Positions 35,359 to 43,657 of a DNA stretch of 50,916 nt are shown piece by piece. The position numbers were made by a program, and so were the translations under genes. The first letter of the stretch is position 1, and each line of letters begins with the position of its first letter. The stretch spans positions 1 to 50,916 of the forward strand of contig DGYI01000073.1 of the NCBI GenBank assembly GCA_002396645.1, in the 5' to 3' direction. This DNA comes from Firmicutes bacterium UBA5010 (GTDB lineage Bacteria > Bacillota > Clostridia > Tissierellales > Sedimentibacteraceae). The notes beneath the pieces are model-generated. The model had not been told where the DNA came from. It worked only from the letters and a program-made list of their open reading frames with translations, and did no database searches.

Positions 35359-35502
35359 CTAAGACCTGCGAAGTTTCTCAGCATCTTTCGGTAATTTAGG
35401 TTGATGTAAAATCCAAGTGCATGTAGTATTTACATCTAGAGTCGTTACTGTAAGTGCTAAATTAGCAATCACACTTTCTATTTTGTAAATTAAACCTTTC
35501 AT
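35359..35502 (-). CDS. agrD: AgrD-like autoinducing peptide precursor
   Basis: A 47-codon gene not reported by ordinary length filters. N-terminal amphipathic part MKGLIYKIESVIANLALTV; then TTLDVNTT; then the signal core C28-T-W-I-L32; then the recognition tail HQPKLPKDAEKLRRS. The C-x-W-x-x followed by [YH]-Q-P-x-x-P matches clostridial AgrD peptides such as the C. perfringens CLWFT core. The predicted signal is the five-residue thiolactone CTWIL. GGGGGAGAG lies 7 nt upstream of the ATG. The stop is 5 nt before agrB. Confidence 0.88.
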   Translation of the reverse strand: MKGLIYKIESVIANLALTVTTLDVNTTCTWILHQPKLPKDAEKLRRS

Positions 35503-35569
35503 AAACCATCTCTCCCCCATAAATATTGTCAGTCAGTAACAATTTTGTTGCTAACTGCTCGATATTATG

Positions 35570-35632
35570 ATTATATCATAAATATTTTTTTGTACCGAAA
35601 TATAGCGAAATTAATATATATTTTGTCGAAAT
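35570..35632 (-). promoter_or_regulatory. agrD promoter with three phased ATTTCG repeats (putative AgrA operator)
   Basis: On the minus strand ATTTCG occurs at 35632-35627, 35611-35606 and 35601-35596, that is 21 and 10 bp apart, two and one helical turns. A perfect TATAAT lies at 35575-35570. The hexamer 17 nt upstream of it is not a good -35, as in promoters that need an activator. LytTR regulators bind direct repeats about 21 bp apart, so AgrA is the natural candidate. Confidence 0.6.
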
Positions 35633-35802
35633 TAGTGTTTTTATTATTTAGAAATTATATTTTTGAATTTACTATATGGGTTATTCGTAGAATTTGAGGT
35701 GTTTACCTATATAAGACTTTAAATTATTTCTTTGAATTTTGAATATGATTTATATAAAGCTTCTGATTTCAGAAGGAGGATATCAGATAATATCCATATA
35801 AC

Positions 35803-35854
35803 AATAAAACCCTCAAAATTCATTGATAATATAATGGATTTTGAGGGTTTTATT
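35803..35854. terminator. Terminator after agrC
   Basis: AATAAAACCCTCAAAAT (35803-35819) pairs perfectly with ATTTTGAGGGTTTTATT (35838-35854) across an 18-nt loop. On the minus strand it ends in GGGTTTTATT. Confidence 0.9.
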
Positions 35855-35949
35855 AACTGTAAAAATTAGTTGTTTTTTATATTAAATTATATATTGCATG
35901 TTTTTTGCTATGTGGGAAGATATATTTGTTGATTTTTCAAAACTTCCGA

Positions 35950-37239
35950 CTATACTTTAATTAATTGTACTGTTTCATTAATGTATAAAACAACATCAAC
36001 TGAAAACACATTGTTATTATATTCAATATCTAAGGAGCCATTATATTTATTTATAATATTTTCTACATTTATTAATCCTAATCCATGATCATTCATATCA
36101 TTTTTTGTGGTCAATATTTTATCATTGCTTTTGTTTATTGTTCCGTTAAATGTATTTTTTATTGTTGTAAATAGCATGGATTTTTCTAATTTCATCTCTA
36201 CATATAAGTATTTTTCAGAAACTTTTTTTAAAGCATCTAAGGCATTGTCTAACAGATTTCCTAAAATAACAACCAAGTCAAACAGTTCTACATTAAAATT
36301 ATTTGGTATATTTATATCTATTTCAAGCTCAGAACCTAATTCTACAGCTTCATTGATTTTATAATTTAATAAGCTATCAACCTCTGCATTACCTGAATTA
36401 ACATATTCTTTCTTGTTATTAGCATTATCAAGTATTGTTTGCAGATAATTATTCAATTCAATATTCCTTTTATTTTTTATCATATTTTGAATTGAAATAA
36501 CATGATTCTTCATATCATGCTTCAACATTTTTATATTTTTTTGTGACTCTTTAATGATATTTAATTGATTTAGGTATGCATTGTTTTGTTGTTCTAATAA
36601 ATTTTTTTCATATTTATCATTATAATATTTAATTATAATGTCATATAAATAAAAATTTATAATATTCATAAGAAATAATACACTTACAATTATTATCGTA
36701 AAAATTGATTCAATATTCATTAAAAATAAGCTTGCTACAATAGCAATACTGCCTAAAGGGATACAAAAAACTGTAAATAGATGAATTCCGTTAATATTTA
36801 TTATTCTTTTTTCTCCAAATAATCTTTCAAGTAAAATCGTAAAAATAAAAAATAATAAATTTGAAACTATCGTTGCTAAATCTTTTATATTTAGTTTAAA
36901 AAGATTAATGAGCATAAAAAGACCGTAAGTTATGGTTTCAAATATCATAGATGATGAATACATTATAACAACTGAAACAATTCGTGTAAAAGTTTTCCCA
37001 TCATATATAAAAGTCAATAAGTAAAACAAAATAAAATTTGATGCTAAGTTTACAAATGGATTAGAAAAAATAAGATTCATAGCGCTATTAATCATATAAT
37101 AAATTGTATATAAAAGAATCTCTATTTCTTTTTTTATTTGAGTATTTCTTTTTAAAAAAACGCCTAAAAATCTGAACAATACATATGTTCTGAATACGTT
37201 AGTTATTAAATATATTGCATTTGCACTGAAAACATTCAT
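35950..37239 (-). CDS. agrC: AgrC-like sensor histidine kinase (GHKL)
   Basis: A 429-residue kinase. Six or so membrane helices occupy residues 1-200, the sensor for the AgrD peptide. The linker is a coiled coil (about 205-240); the phosphoacceptor is H241 in LKHDMKNHV. The ATPase part has the N box GNLLDNALDA (from 327) and the G box DHGLGL (384-389). The start overlaps the agrA stop by 4 nt and has AGAAAGGAG upstream. It is the sensor of the adjacent agrDB system; the gene order agrA-agrC-agrD-agrB differs from the staphylococcal BDCA order. Confidence 0.92.
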   Translation of the reverse strand: MNVFSANAIYLITNVFRTYVLFRFLGVFLKRNTQIKKEIEILLYTIYYMINSAMNLIFSNPFVNLASNFILFYLLTFIYDGKTFTRIVSVVIMYSSSMIFETITYGLFMLINLFKLNIKDLATIVSNLLFFIFTILLERLFGEKRIININGIHLFTVFCIPLGSIAIVASLFLMNIESIFTIIIVSVLFLMNIINFYLYDIIIKYYNDKYEKNLLEQQNNAYLNQLNIIKESQKNIKMLKHDMKNHVISIQNMIKNKRNIELNNYLQTILDNANNKKEYVNSGNAEVDSLLNYKINEAVELGSELEIDINIPNNFNVELFDLVVILGNLLDNALDALKKVSEKYLYVEMKLEKSMLFTTIKNTFNGTINKSNDKILTTKNDMNDHGLGLINVENIINKYNGSLDIEYNNNVFSVDVVLYINETVQLIKV

Positions 37240-37958
37240 TTTTGATTCTCCTTTCTTCTCATCCTAAAGTTATTTCTTACCTCTTTTCTATATGCTTGAC
37301 TAATATTCAATGTTTGACCATTGGATAATTTTATTTTTTCATAGCTTGCTTCTACTATATACTGATAGTTTACTAAATGGGATTTATGGATTTTTATAAA
37401 ATCTTTTCCCTCTATTTGTGTTTCTAATTCCGATAATTTTCCGTAATATTCATATTCTCCATTAGTTGTAATTACATGTATTTTTTTATCATCACTTGCA
37501 AAATATATAATCTCTTTATACAGAATTTTATATGAAGTGTAATTATAAGAAAATTCAAAGAATAAATTATTATTTTTTTGCAACTTCATAGCAAAGCTTA
37601 AATTCTTAATTATTTTTTCATAACAAATTGGCTTAACTAAAAAATTTAGCGGTCTGTTCTCAAACAATTCAATAGCATAATCCTGTTTTGCAGAAATATA
37701 TACAATTTGTACTATATTATCATCTAATTCTTCACGAATCATTCTCCCGACCTCAATGCCATTTAATTTCTCAAATTCAATATCAAGAAAAATCAAATCA
37801 AAAGCTTGTCCTTCTTTTATGAATCTATATAACTCTTCTCCGGATAAAAAAACTAAAATATCTATTTTTTCAGAACAATTTTTTTGATAATCCAATATTA
37901 TTTTTTCTATATTAAAACATACAGCTTGATTATCATCACATATTGCAACTCTAAACAT
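37236..37958 (-). CDS. agrA: AgrA-like LytTR response regulator
   Basis: A 240-residue regulator. The receiver domain has the acidic pair DD (residues 8-9), phosphoacceptor D59 (LIFLDIEF) and K109 (FLVKP). The LytTR DNA-binding domain spans about 140-235 (KIHVITTNGEYEYYGKLSEL, then FIKIHKSHLVNYQYI). The ATG at 37958 is the one with proper spacing to GGGGGG; earlier TTG and ATG codons lie inside or against that site. It heads the agrAC operon and presumably activates the agrD promoter through the phased repeats. Confidence 0.92.
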   Translation of the reverse strand: MFRVAICDDNQAVCFNIEKIILDYQKNCSEKIDILVFLSGEELYRFIKEGQAFDLIFLDIEFEKLNGIEVGRMIREELDDNIVQIVYISAKQDYAIELFENRPLNFLVKPICYEKIIKNLSFAMKLQKNNNLFFEFSYNYTSYKILYKEIIYFASDDKKIHVITTNGEYEYYGKLSELETQIEGKDFIKIHKSHLVNYQYIVEASYEKIKLSNGQTLNISQAYRKEVRNNFRMRRKENQK

Positions 37959-38005
37959 TATATTCATTCCCCCCAAAATATTAATCAGTTGTTATTGTTA
38001 TCCAA

Positions 38006-38037
38006 ATCATAGAATATTGAATTAAAATTTCAATATT
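38006..38037 (-). promoter_or_regulatory. agrA promoter overlapped by an inverted repeat
   Basis: Minus strand -10 TATGAT (38011-38006), with TTGAAA 16 nt upstream. Perfect 9-bp arms AATATTGAA (38013-38021) and TTCAATATT (38029-38037) cover the -35 and spacer, so a repressor or autoregulator could act here. Confidence 0.45.
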
Positions 38038-38062
38038 TTTCGTTTATTAAACTATATATACT

Positions 38063-38115
38063 AAAAAACACGTAAATGACATCCATGAAAATGACTATCA
38101 AAATACGTGTTTTTT
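38063..38115. terminator. Bidirectional terminator upstream of the agr operon
   Basis: AAAAAACACGTA (38063-38074) pairs perfectly with TACGTGTTTTTT (38104-38115), insulating the agr/RiPP locus from the methyltransferase fragment to its right. Confidence 0.8.
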
Positions 38116-38144
38116 GCCTAAAAAATCTTTTATAGGTATGGAAA

Positions 38145-38213
38145 TCCTTGACTTCTTATCAATGGCATCCATATTACCAAATATTATGAAAAATTAGGTC
38201 AAAAAATGCCATA
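38145..38213 (+). repeat. Family-2 dispersed repeat, copy 1
   Basis: Contains TTGACTTCTTATCAATGG, AAATATTATGAAAAATTAGG and TCAAAAAATGCCATAG, matching the consensus tail AAATATTGTGAAAAATTAGG / TCAAAAAGATGCCAT seen near 40850 and more weakly near 38880 and 43800. Confidence 0.6.
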
Positions 38214-38300
38214 GTTAATTCGCATTATAAACATTGCAAAGCAAAATAACTTCTGATTGTGCTTATACTGCGAAATCAAGATTATTATTGTTAGAAGCTG

Positions 38301-38741
38301 TTATGGTTTTCTTCCCATACACAGAATCATAGTGTCAAAAAAAGTGAATTTACCGCAACATCGATTAATTGTATCGGAAATTTTTTTCAAGAATAGTGGT
38401 ATCCAATGGAAAGCAGATGCAGAATATACTAAGTCATAGACATTTTCATCAATCTGAACACTTTCAAAATCTTGATTAATTACTTTGAAAGTCTTAAATT
38501 CTGCAAATTTTTTCCTTGAAAATTGTGCTGATTTATCACCTATTTCAATAGCAGTAACTTTACTGCCGCTCCTTAAAAAAGGTAACGTTGCCTGACCTGT
38601 TCCGCTCCCTATTTCAAGGGCGCTTTTACTGCTGTTAAGATTTGAAAAACGAATTATATCATCAAACAACTCATCTGTATAACTTGGACGCAGTCTGTCG
38701 TAGTTTAGTGCGTCTTCGTTAAATGTTAAACGTAAATCCAT
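38301..38741 (-). pseudogene. Truncated class I SAM-dependent methyltransferase
   Basis: The N-terminal 115 residues are a normal small-molecule methyltransferase: FNEDALNYDRLRPSYTDELF, SAM motif I LEIGSGTGQATLPFL, EIGDKSAQF and YSASAFHWIP. After that the usual middle and C-terminal part (about 100 residues) is missing and a short unrelated ending IPLFLKKISDTINRCCGK... follows to the stop. A deletion or fusion is likely. The ATG at 38741 follows GGGGGTATAGTA. Probably inactive. Confidence 0.65.
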
Positions 38742-38826
38742 TACTATACCCCCATCATATAAATAATCTTTAGTTAACATTTTCTGCCGATACATCACAT
38801 AAATTATACACTATTTTACCATATAA

Positions 38827-38902
38827 GCACAAAAAAAGTCAATTGTTGTCGCAATTGACTTCCTCTAATAAAAAATTGCAGAAAATTAAGTTAAAAGGTC
38901 CC
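38827..38902 (+). repeat. Family-2 dispersed repeat, copy 2 (with perfect hairpin)
   Basis: AGTCAATTG, 6-nt loop, CAATTGACT form a perfect hairpin, followed by TCCTCTAATAAAAAATTGCA and a diverged GAAAATTAAGTTAAAAGG tail. On the minus strand it could terminate the VOC gene. It abuts the duplicated nucleotidyltransferase fragment. Confidence 0.6.
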
Positions 38903-38987
38903 CATACACTATCCGCAGTTCTTTTCCCGCCTCACTAGCTATTTGGTACATGTATATGTGACAATAAGCATTTTGATTCAAAACCAG
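38903..38987 (-). pseudogene. Duplicated 3' end of the nucleotidyltransferase gene
   Basis: On the minus strand this reads like the last about 28 codons of the gene at 42638-43657 (IYMYQIASEAGKELR here, MYIWMYQIANEARKELR there) with an internal deletion of roughly 22 bp and no start. The DNA match (CCGCAGTTCTTTTC, GCTATTTGGTACAT) is clear. It is a fossil of recombination between these loci. Confidence 0.65.
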
Positions 38988-38992
38988 GTTGT

Positions 38993-39349
38993 TTAAATGC
39001 TAAACTCTACAACAATTCCATCGGGGTCTGCAACAGTAAAATGCTTTGGCTTTGGACCTCTTGCAATTATTTCTGATGGAAAATAACCTAATTTAAGTGC
39101 TTTCTCTCTCAATTCTTCAAGTTCACCTTTTGCAGAAAAACTCAGAACCATTCCATTTGTTATAACTTTTTCGATGCCTTCAAATTCGATTAGCTCTAAC
39201 ATAGTTTCACCTTTCTCATTTGCTAAAAATACAATTTCTCCTGCCTCCGGACTCATGCGATTAACGACCTGTAGATCTGCCAGCTCCTGATAGAAAGCAA
39301 CTGATTTTTTAATATCTCTGACCATAAAAGTAATAAAATTCAATTTCAT
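38993..39349 (-). CDS. VOC-family (glyoxalase/dioxygenase-fold) protein
   Basis: A 118-residue protein with two beta-alpha-beta-beta-beta modules: KLNFITFMVRDIKKSVAFYQ at the N-terminus and KPKHFTVADPDGIVVEFSI at the C-terminus. E or H metal positions of glyoxalase I are partly present (H in KHFTV, final E in VEF). It could be a lyase, a fosfomycin/bleomycin-type resistance relative, or a binding protein; the sequence does not decide. AAAGGAGAATATT precedes the ATG. Single-gene unit. Confidence 0.83.
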   Translation of the reverse strand: MKLNFITFMVRDIKKSVAFYQELADLQVVNRMSPEAGEIVFLANEKGETMLELIEFEGIEKVITNGMVLSFSAKGELEELREKALKLGYFPSEIIARGPKPKHFTVADPDGIVVEFSI

Positions 39350-39561
39350 AATATTCTCCTTTAAATTTCTGTGGTTTTGCTATTATCAAGCCAATAGTCT
39401 TGAAATGTTCCTTTCTTAAACAATCTGTTTTCCAGTGTTTGATTAAATAAAATATATTGTAAGCATTTATGTTTTATGTTTTATCTCCATGATATTATTA
39501 TAACATAAGAAATAGCTATATCAAACTTTTTAGTTTACTATAGCCTTATATTTATAAAGAA

Positions 39562-40743
39562 CTACTGTTTTCTTAAGCGAACAATAATTATAACGGGAAT
39601 TTCTTTATCATCATCTACCTCTTCAAAAAAACCATCAATAACAAATCCGCTTCTCAGGCAAATGTTAAACAGTTCTTGTATAGAACGGTGATAATAGTTT
39701 TGCAGCATTGGTTGCCCAGCTATTGCTTCACCTTTATGTATACACGGTGTCATATATTTGTCTGACGGCTTTATGAAGCATGGATGATGTGTAGAAAACA
39801 CAAATATTCCACCACTCTTTAGCATATCATATACAGCTTGAAACATTGGTGTGATATCTGAGATATCCATAACAGCCATATTTGCAACAGCCTTATCAAA
39901 TATTCTATCCTTCTTCAAAGCAAGCATTTGCTGATAATCCGTTGCATCGCATACAAAAAAATCTATCTTTTCTAAGTCTGCCGAACGTCGTTTCTTAGCA
40001 TTTGCAATCATCTTGCTGCTATAATCAAAAGCAACTACTTTTGCACCTAATTCAACAAGGCGTGAAGAAAAATTTCCATTCCCACAAGCAATATCAAGTA
40101 CCAAATCGTTCGCCTTGATTTCTAACAATGATTCGGTATGAGGACGAACCAAATTGCGGTGAAAGCCGTTTGAATTGTCTCCCATTTTAATATCCCAGAA
40201 ATCCGCATTTGCCTCCCATGCCATACGACTTTCTTCCATTGAGCATTTTCTTAAGATATTCTGTATAAATTCTGTTTTGCTTTCAGTATAAGCAACTCTA
40301 TCATCTCTGAATTTTTGGGCAAGATTAATCTTTAAATTTTCATATTCTTGCCTGGCTTCAGAATGATTTCTTAAATACTCTCGGAATTGTATGTGTCTCC
40401 TCAACGCTTCACTATCTCTTGGAGAACAATACAAATGAAAATCTATAAATTCATTATTAGAAGGCTGCTGAAACGCTTCTCTTCCTTTAATTCCCAAATC
40501 GCCTCTGTGTTTATATCCAATTTCTTTGAGCCTGTTAACAATATCAGGAAAAACCTCATAGCTTTCCATAATCATATTTATATCTATAATTGGCTTTGCT
40601 GATAAGTTGGGTACAGATGTACTCCCGATATGTTCTATAGAAAGAATCAAATCATTCAAATGCATAAGTAACATATTCTTAATTTTATTAAACTCATCAG
40701 GCCATTGTGAATCATATGGTACAATAATTACAGGGTTTGACAT
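39562..40743 (-). CDS. GrpB (UPF0157)-methyltransferase fusion protein
   Basis: A 393-residue two-domain protein. Residues 1-165 are a GrpB/UPF0157 nucleotidyltransferase-fold domain (VPYDSQWPDEFNKIK, IEHIGSTSVPNLSAKPIID, RDSEALRRHIQFREYLRNH). Residues about 175-393 are a class I SAM methyltransferase with motif I VLDIACGNGN (215-224), VVAFDYSSKMI, and a late GIFVFSTHHPCF. A linker of about 10 residues joins them without a frameshift. GGGAGGATTGAATA precedes the ATG. Both domains are usually separate proteins; the fusion suggests a joint small-molecule or nucleotide-linked modification. Confidence 0.85.
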   Translation of the reverse strand: MSNPVIIVPYDSQWPDEFNKIKNMLLMHLNDLILSIEHIGSTSVPNLSAKPIIDINMIMESYEVFPDIVNRLKEIGYKHRGDLGIKGREAFQQPSNNEFIDFHLYCSPRDSEALRRHIQFREYLRNHSEARQEYENLKINLAQKFRDDRVAYTESKTEFIQNILRKCSMEESRMAWEANADFWDIKMGDNSNGFHRNLVRPHTESLLEIKANDLVLDIACGNGNFSSRLVELGAKVVAFDYSSKMIANAKKRRSADLEKIDFFVCDATDYQQMLALKKDRIFDKAVANMAVMDISDITPMFQAVYDMLKSGGIFVFSTHHPCFIKPSDKYMTPCIHKGEAIAGQPMLQNYYHRSIQELFNICLRSGFVIDGFFEEVDDDKEIPVIIIVRLRKQ

Positions 40744-40802
40744 TATTCAATCCTCCCACCTCTAGTAATGAAAATTTTAAATTATATTTTAACACAAAAA
40801 AT

Positions 40803-40880
40803 AAATTAAGTCAATTTTTCCCAATCGACTTAATTCAATAAAATATTGTGAAAAGTTAGGTCTAAAAAGATGCCATGCTT
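40803..40880 (+). repeat. Family-2 dispersed repeat, copy 3
   Basis: AAGTCAATTTTTCCCAATCG then ACTTAATTCAATAAAATATT, GTGAAAAGTTAGGTCTAAAA and AGATGCCATGC. Decayed hairpin, well-kept tail. It lies between two minus-strand genes. Confidence 0.6.
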
Positions 40881-40981
40881 TCCGAACCAAATTATTCTTA
40901 TTCTTTTCATATAGTTCACATTACATAAATAATGTGCACACTATACATATACATAAGAATTGCAATAACTTTAGCTTATTA

Positions 40982-41545
40982 CTAACGCTTAGCTTCTACC
41001 TGTTCATCAATCCACTTATAAACATTGCTAATTTCTCCTAAATAATCAGAATTGATTTCAAAGAACTCAGCATTATTATCTTTACAGCGTTTTTTGAGCT
41101 GATTATGCAACTTTAAAAAATTATCACGGTTCACATAATCATCATCAATGTCTTTTTGTTCTATTTCGTTTCTGTGTTCAATAATACCTGAAGTAAAACA
41201 CTTATCAAGATAGTTATCTGAAAAACCTATGTATAAAGCTATAATCTGGTCTAAATATTTTTGATTGAAATCCTGTATATGTTCAGGTGGTAAATAGCAC
41301 CCTTCAATAATAATATGTTGTCCATTCTCAATATTAGTCATAATAATGCCCTTTACAATTGGCCATAGTTTATTTGTCAGCTCGTCTTCACTATCTGTTG
41401 CAGTAAAATCGCAGTATTTATTTCCACGAATCAGCCCCATTTTTATATGGTCTATTGATAAGTACGGAATCCTATATTTTTCAAGTAATTTTTGAGCCAT
41501 CGCTGTTTTTCCGGTACAGCTAACACCACCAATTAGAATAACCAT
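40982..41545 (-). CDS. P-loop kinase-like ATPase
   Basis: A 187-residue protein with a P-loop near its N-terminus (GGVSCTGKT, residues 6-14), a central SIDHIKMGLIRGNKY resembling the substrate-binding loop of 2-phosphoglycerate kinase-like and zeta-toxin-like small kinases, IIIEGCYLPPEHI as Walker B-like strand, and a lid region with EHRNEI. Substrate unknown. The ATG at 41545 follows AAGGAGAAATTG. It lies 28 nt downstream of the MerR-type gene stop's neighbour region and is likely read from the same direction. No toxin partner is visible. Confidence 0.72.
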   Translation of the reverse strand: MVILIGGVSCTGKTAMAQKLLEKYRIPYLSIDHIKMGLIRGNKYCDFTATDSEDELTNKLWPIVKGIIMTNIENGQHIIIEGCYLPPEHIQDFNQKYLDQIIALYIGFSDNYLDKCFTSGIIEHRNEIEQKDIDDDYVNRDNFLKLHNQLKKRCKDNNAEFFEINSDYLGEISNVYKWIDEQVEAKR

Positions 41546-41595
41546 CAATTTCTCCTTACTAAGATACAAATAGTCTTTTCAGATAAAAACAATTG

Positions 41596-42567
41596 CTATT
41601 TATCTGCTTTTATTTGGATTGGCACGAAGTAGCGAACCTTGCCATAATTTAATTCTTTCATCTTTTCCGAATGCGGTCCGGCGAAATGGTATAACATGTG
41701 TCGGTTTGGAGATTTATCAAGTTCTAAGTATTCCTGATGTGTAAGCCATTCCACTATACCCTTATATACTCGGTCATATTCACTAAATTCCCAACTATCT
41801 GCAAGAGCTACTGCAAATAATCCGCCATCAAATGTGATAATCTCAAATCCTTCAGTATCTGCTTCGGTCATCCAGTCCTCAAGCATGAAAAGCCAAACAT
41901 TTTTTTGCTTTTTTTCATCATAATACATAAAATCGCGTGGATTTATCTTGTCAGCTATACTTGATACAAGACGCATCCACATCGCGTTAAATCGGCTGCT
42001 TTCATCGTCACTGTCTGTCTGCCCGGTTATCATCCCCGATGTCACCATACGGCAAGGCGGCATTTCGACAATGAGGATATCCGGCTGTCGTTCCACCTTT
42101 TCTGCTGCGATTAACAAGCGGTTTACATTTGACGGATTTCCCTCGTAATCCACGTTGATGAGCTGAGTTTCTATTTCTTTTGCTTTTTCATATAATAGCT
42201 TGACATCAGATTCCTTAGCGAAATCGGCTTGTTCAATCTGCTGAATAAATTCAAGAATGACCTCTTTGAGTTCATACAGAAGGGATACTTCTTCATCAAT
42301 GGAGTCGACTTTTTTTCCAAGCACCTCTAAAACGGCTTCAGAGCCGGATGTGTTGAATATTCGCTGAATATCTTTAATACTAATATTCAATTTACGCAGA
42401 ATCAGAATTTGCTCAAGGCGTTTTATAGCAATATCATCATATAGCCTGTATGCATAATCATCGCTCCGAGAGCTTGATATTAACCCCATATCTTCGTAAT
42501 AACGCAGAGTGCGTGCGGATATCTCATATTTTATTGATACTTCCCTGATTTTAATTAATTCGTTCAT
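41596..42567 (-). CDS. MerR-family regulator with GyrI-like effector domain (paralogue)
   Basis: A 323-residue regulator with winged helix (IKIREVSIKYEIS, ARTLRYYEDMGLI), coiled coil to about residue 140 and C-terminal GyrI-like domain. It is a clear paralogue of the protein at 12243-13226, sharing the AYRxYD...RLxQIxxLRKL pattern, but its gene is richer in G+C than its neighbours. GATAGGGGGTTTTT precedes the ATG. Its targets are unknown; the kinase-like gene 50 nt downstream may be co-transcribed. Confidence 0.83.
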   Translation of the reverse strand: MNELIKIREVSIKYEISARTLRYYEDMGLISSSRSDDYAYRLYDDIAIKRLEQILILRKLNISIKDIQRIFNTSGSEAVLEVLGKKVDSIDEEVSLLYELKEVILEFIQQIEQADFAKESDVKLLYEKAKEIETQLINVDYEGNPSNVNRLLIAAEKVERQPDILIVEMPPCRMVTSGMITGQTDSDDESSRFNAMWMRLVSSIADKINPRDFMYYDEKKQKNVWLFMLEDWMTEADTEGFEIITFDGGLFAVALADSWEFSEYDRVYKGIVEWLTHQEYLELDKSPNRHMLYHFAGPHSEKMKELNYGKVRYFVPIQIKADK

Positions 42568-42637
42568 AAAAACCCCCTATCGCTGATTTATATATATTAT
42601 AAACTGTTCCCCAACGGCAGAGTCAAGTGTTTGCTGA

Positions 42638-43657
42638 TCATACTGTCCGCAGTTCTTTTCTTGCCTCATTAGCTATTTGGTACATCCATATGTACATATC
42701 CTCAGGTTTCAGTGACAATAGACCATTTTGATCCAAAATAATTTTGTCTCCTATTTTTTTGAAAATCGAATGAATCGGTTCATAATTAAGGGATTCCAAG
42801 CTCTCAACAGACATCCACTCATCTATTGTATATTCCTTCTTATCAATTAATTTCCTTAGGGATTCGTAACTTCGTTTTTGAACGAAGTCTAATTCACTAT
42901 GAAAATCTGACATTTCACAAAGTTTATGATTGATACTTTTCCAAAGACTATCTATATACTGCTGCCTGTCAATAAGGCTGCGAACGGAATAATCGTCTGT
43001 ACGCATTATACCCATTAGCACTGTATCCCAATTATTAGGTTTCCACAATAGACTCTTACTCATATGAACGAGCCATTTATCATGAGGGATATATTCTTTA
43101 TTTGCAATGAACAGTGCGCTTAATAATGGTTTAATTGCATTATTAAGAACAAAATGCCCTTGTAAAGCATCTTGCCTGTGTATCCAAATATCTCCGGCTA
43201 ATCTGTAGTGCCAGTATGCGTCCCATAGTAAACTGCTGGCACTTGAAATTTCAACAGGTCTTGAAAGTTTTTGCTTAACAAAATCTGCTATTTTGCCTTC
43301 AGAATCGTAAATAATAGACGCATAGGATAAATCCCACAATGCGATGGAATCAAAATCTCTTTGAATTTCTTGTTCAAAATTAACTAGTTTTATGTCATAT
43401 AAATGACCTTCAATCATCGTGATGCCAAGTGCAAACGGACATGTGCCATCTTTATATTCTAAAAATTGTTTTTCATGTACATATATGATTATATCAATCT
43501 CTGAAAGGTAATCACCATAGCCTCTTGATAAACCGCCATCTAGAATAATACCAACCACACCATTTAAGTCAGTAAATTTATGAAGTGATTTATAAAGAGC
43601 TTTTAATAATTCTTGTAAAGTATTTTGACTGCTCAATTTAACATATGGTCTTTTCAT
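42638..43657 (-). CDS. Nucleotidyltransferase-fold protein (antibiotic-modification-like)
   Basis: A 339-residue protein with the Pol-beta superfamily motif GGLSRGYGDYLSEIDIII (about residues 41-58), the G-G/S-D-x-D core of adenylyltransferases; then a helical C-terminal domain. The general layout recalls aminoglycoside or lincosamide adenylyltransferases, but similarity is not close enough to name a substrate. The ATG at 43657 follows GGAGGCAGCT. A decayed copy of its 3' end exists at 38903-38987. Confidence 0.7.
   Translation of the reverse strand: MKRPYVKLSSQNTLQELLKALYKSLHKFTDLNGVVGIILDGGLSRGYGDYLSEIDIIIYVHEKQFLEYKDGTCPFALGITMIEGHLYDIKLVNFEQEIQRDFDSIALWDLSYASIIYDSEGKIADFVKQKLSRPVEISSASSLLWDAYWHYRLAGDIWIHRQDALQGHFVLNNAIKPLLSALFIANKEYIPHDKWLVHMSKSLLWKPNNWDTVLMGIMRTDDYSVRSLIDRQQYIDSLWKSINHKLCEMSDFHSELDFVQKRSYESLRKLIDKKEYTIDEWMSVESLESLNYEPIHSIFKKIGDKIILDQNGLLSLKPEDMYIWMYQIANEARKELRTV

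Larger units (their letters stand above)
35503..35949. other. agrC-agrD intergenic region (447 bp)
   Basis: It contains, in minus-strand order, the agrC terminator (35803-35854), a small hairpin with arms TTCTG/CAGAA near 35761-35775, the phased ATTTCG repeats, the TATAAT box of the agrD promoter and an imperfect palindrome in the leader (about 35531-35556: CAGTCAGTAAC with GTTGCTAACTG). No RNAIII-like gene was recognised. Confidence 0.5.
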
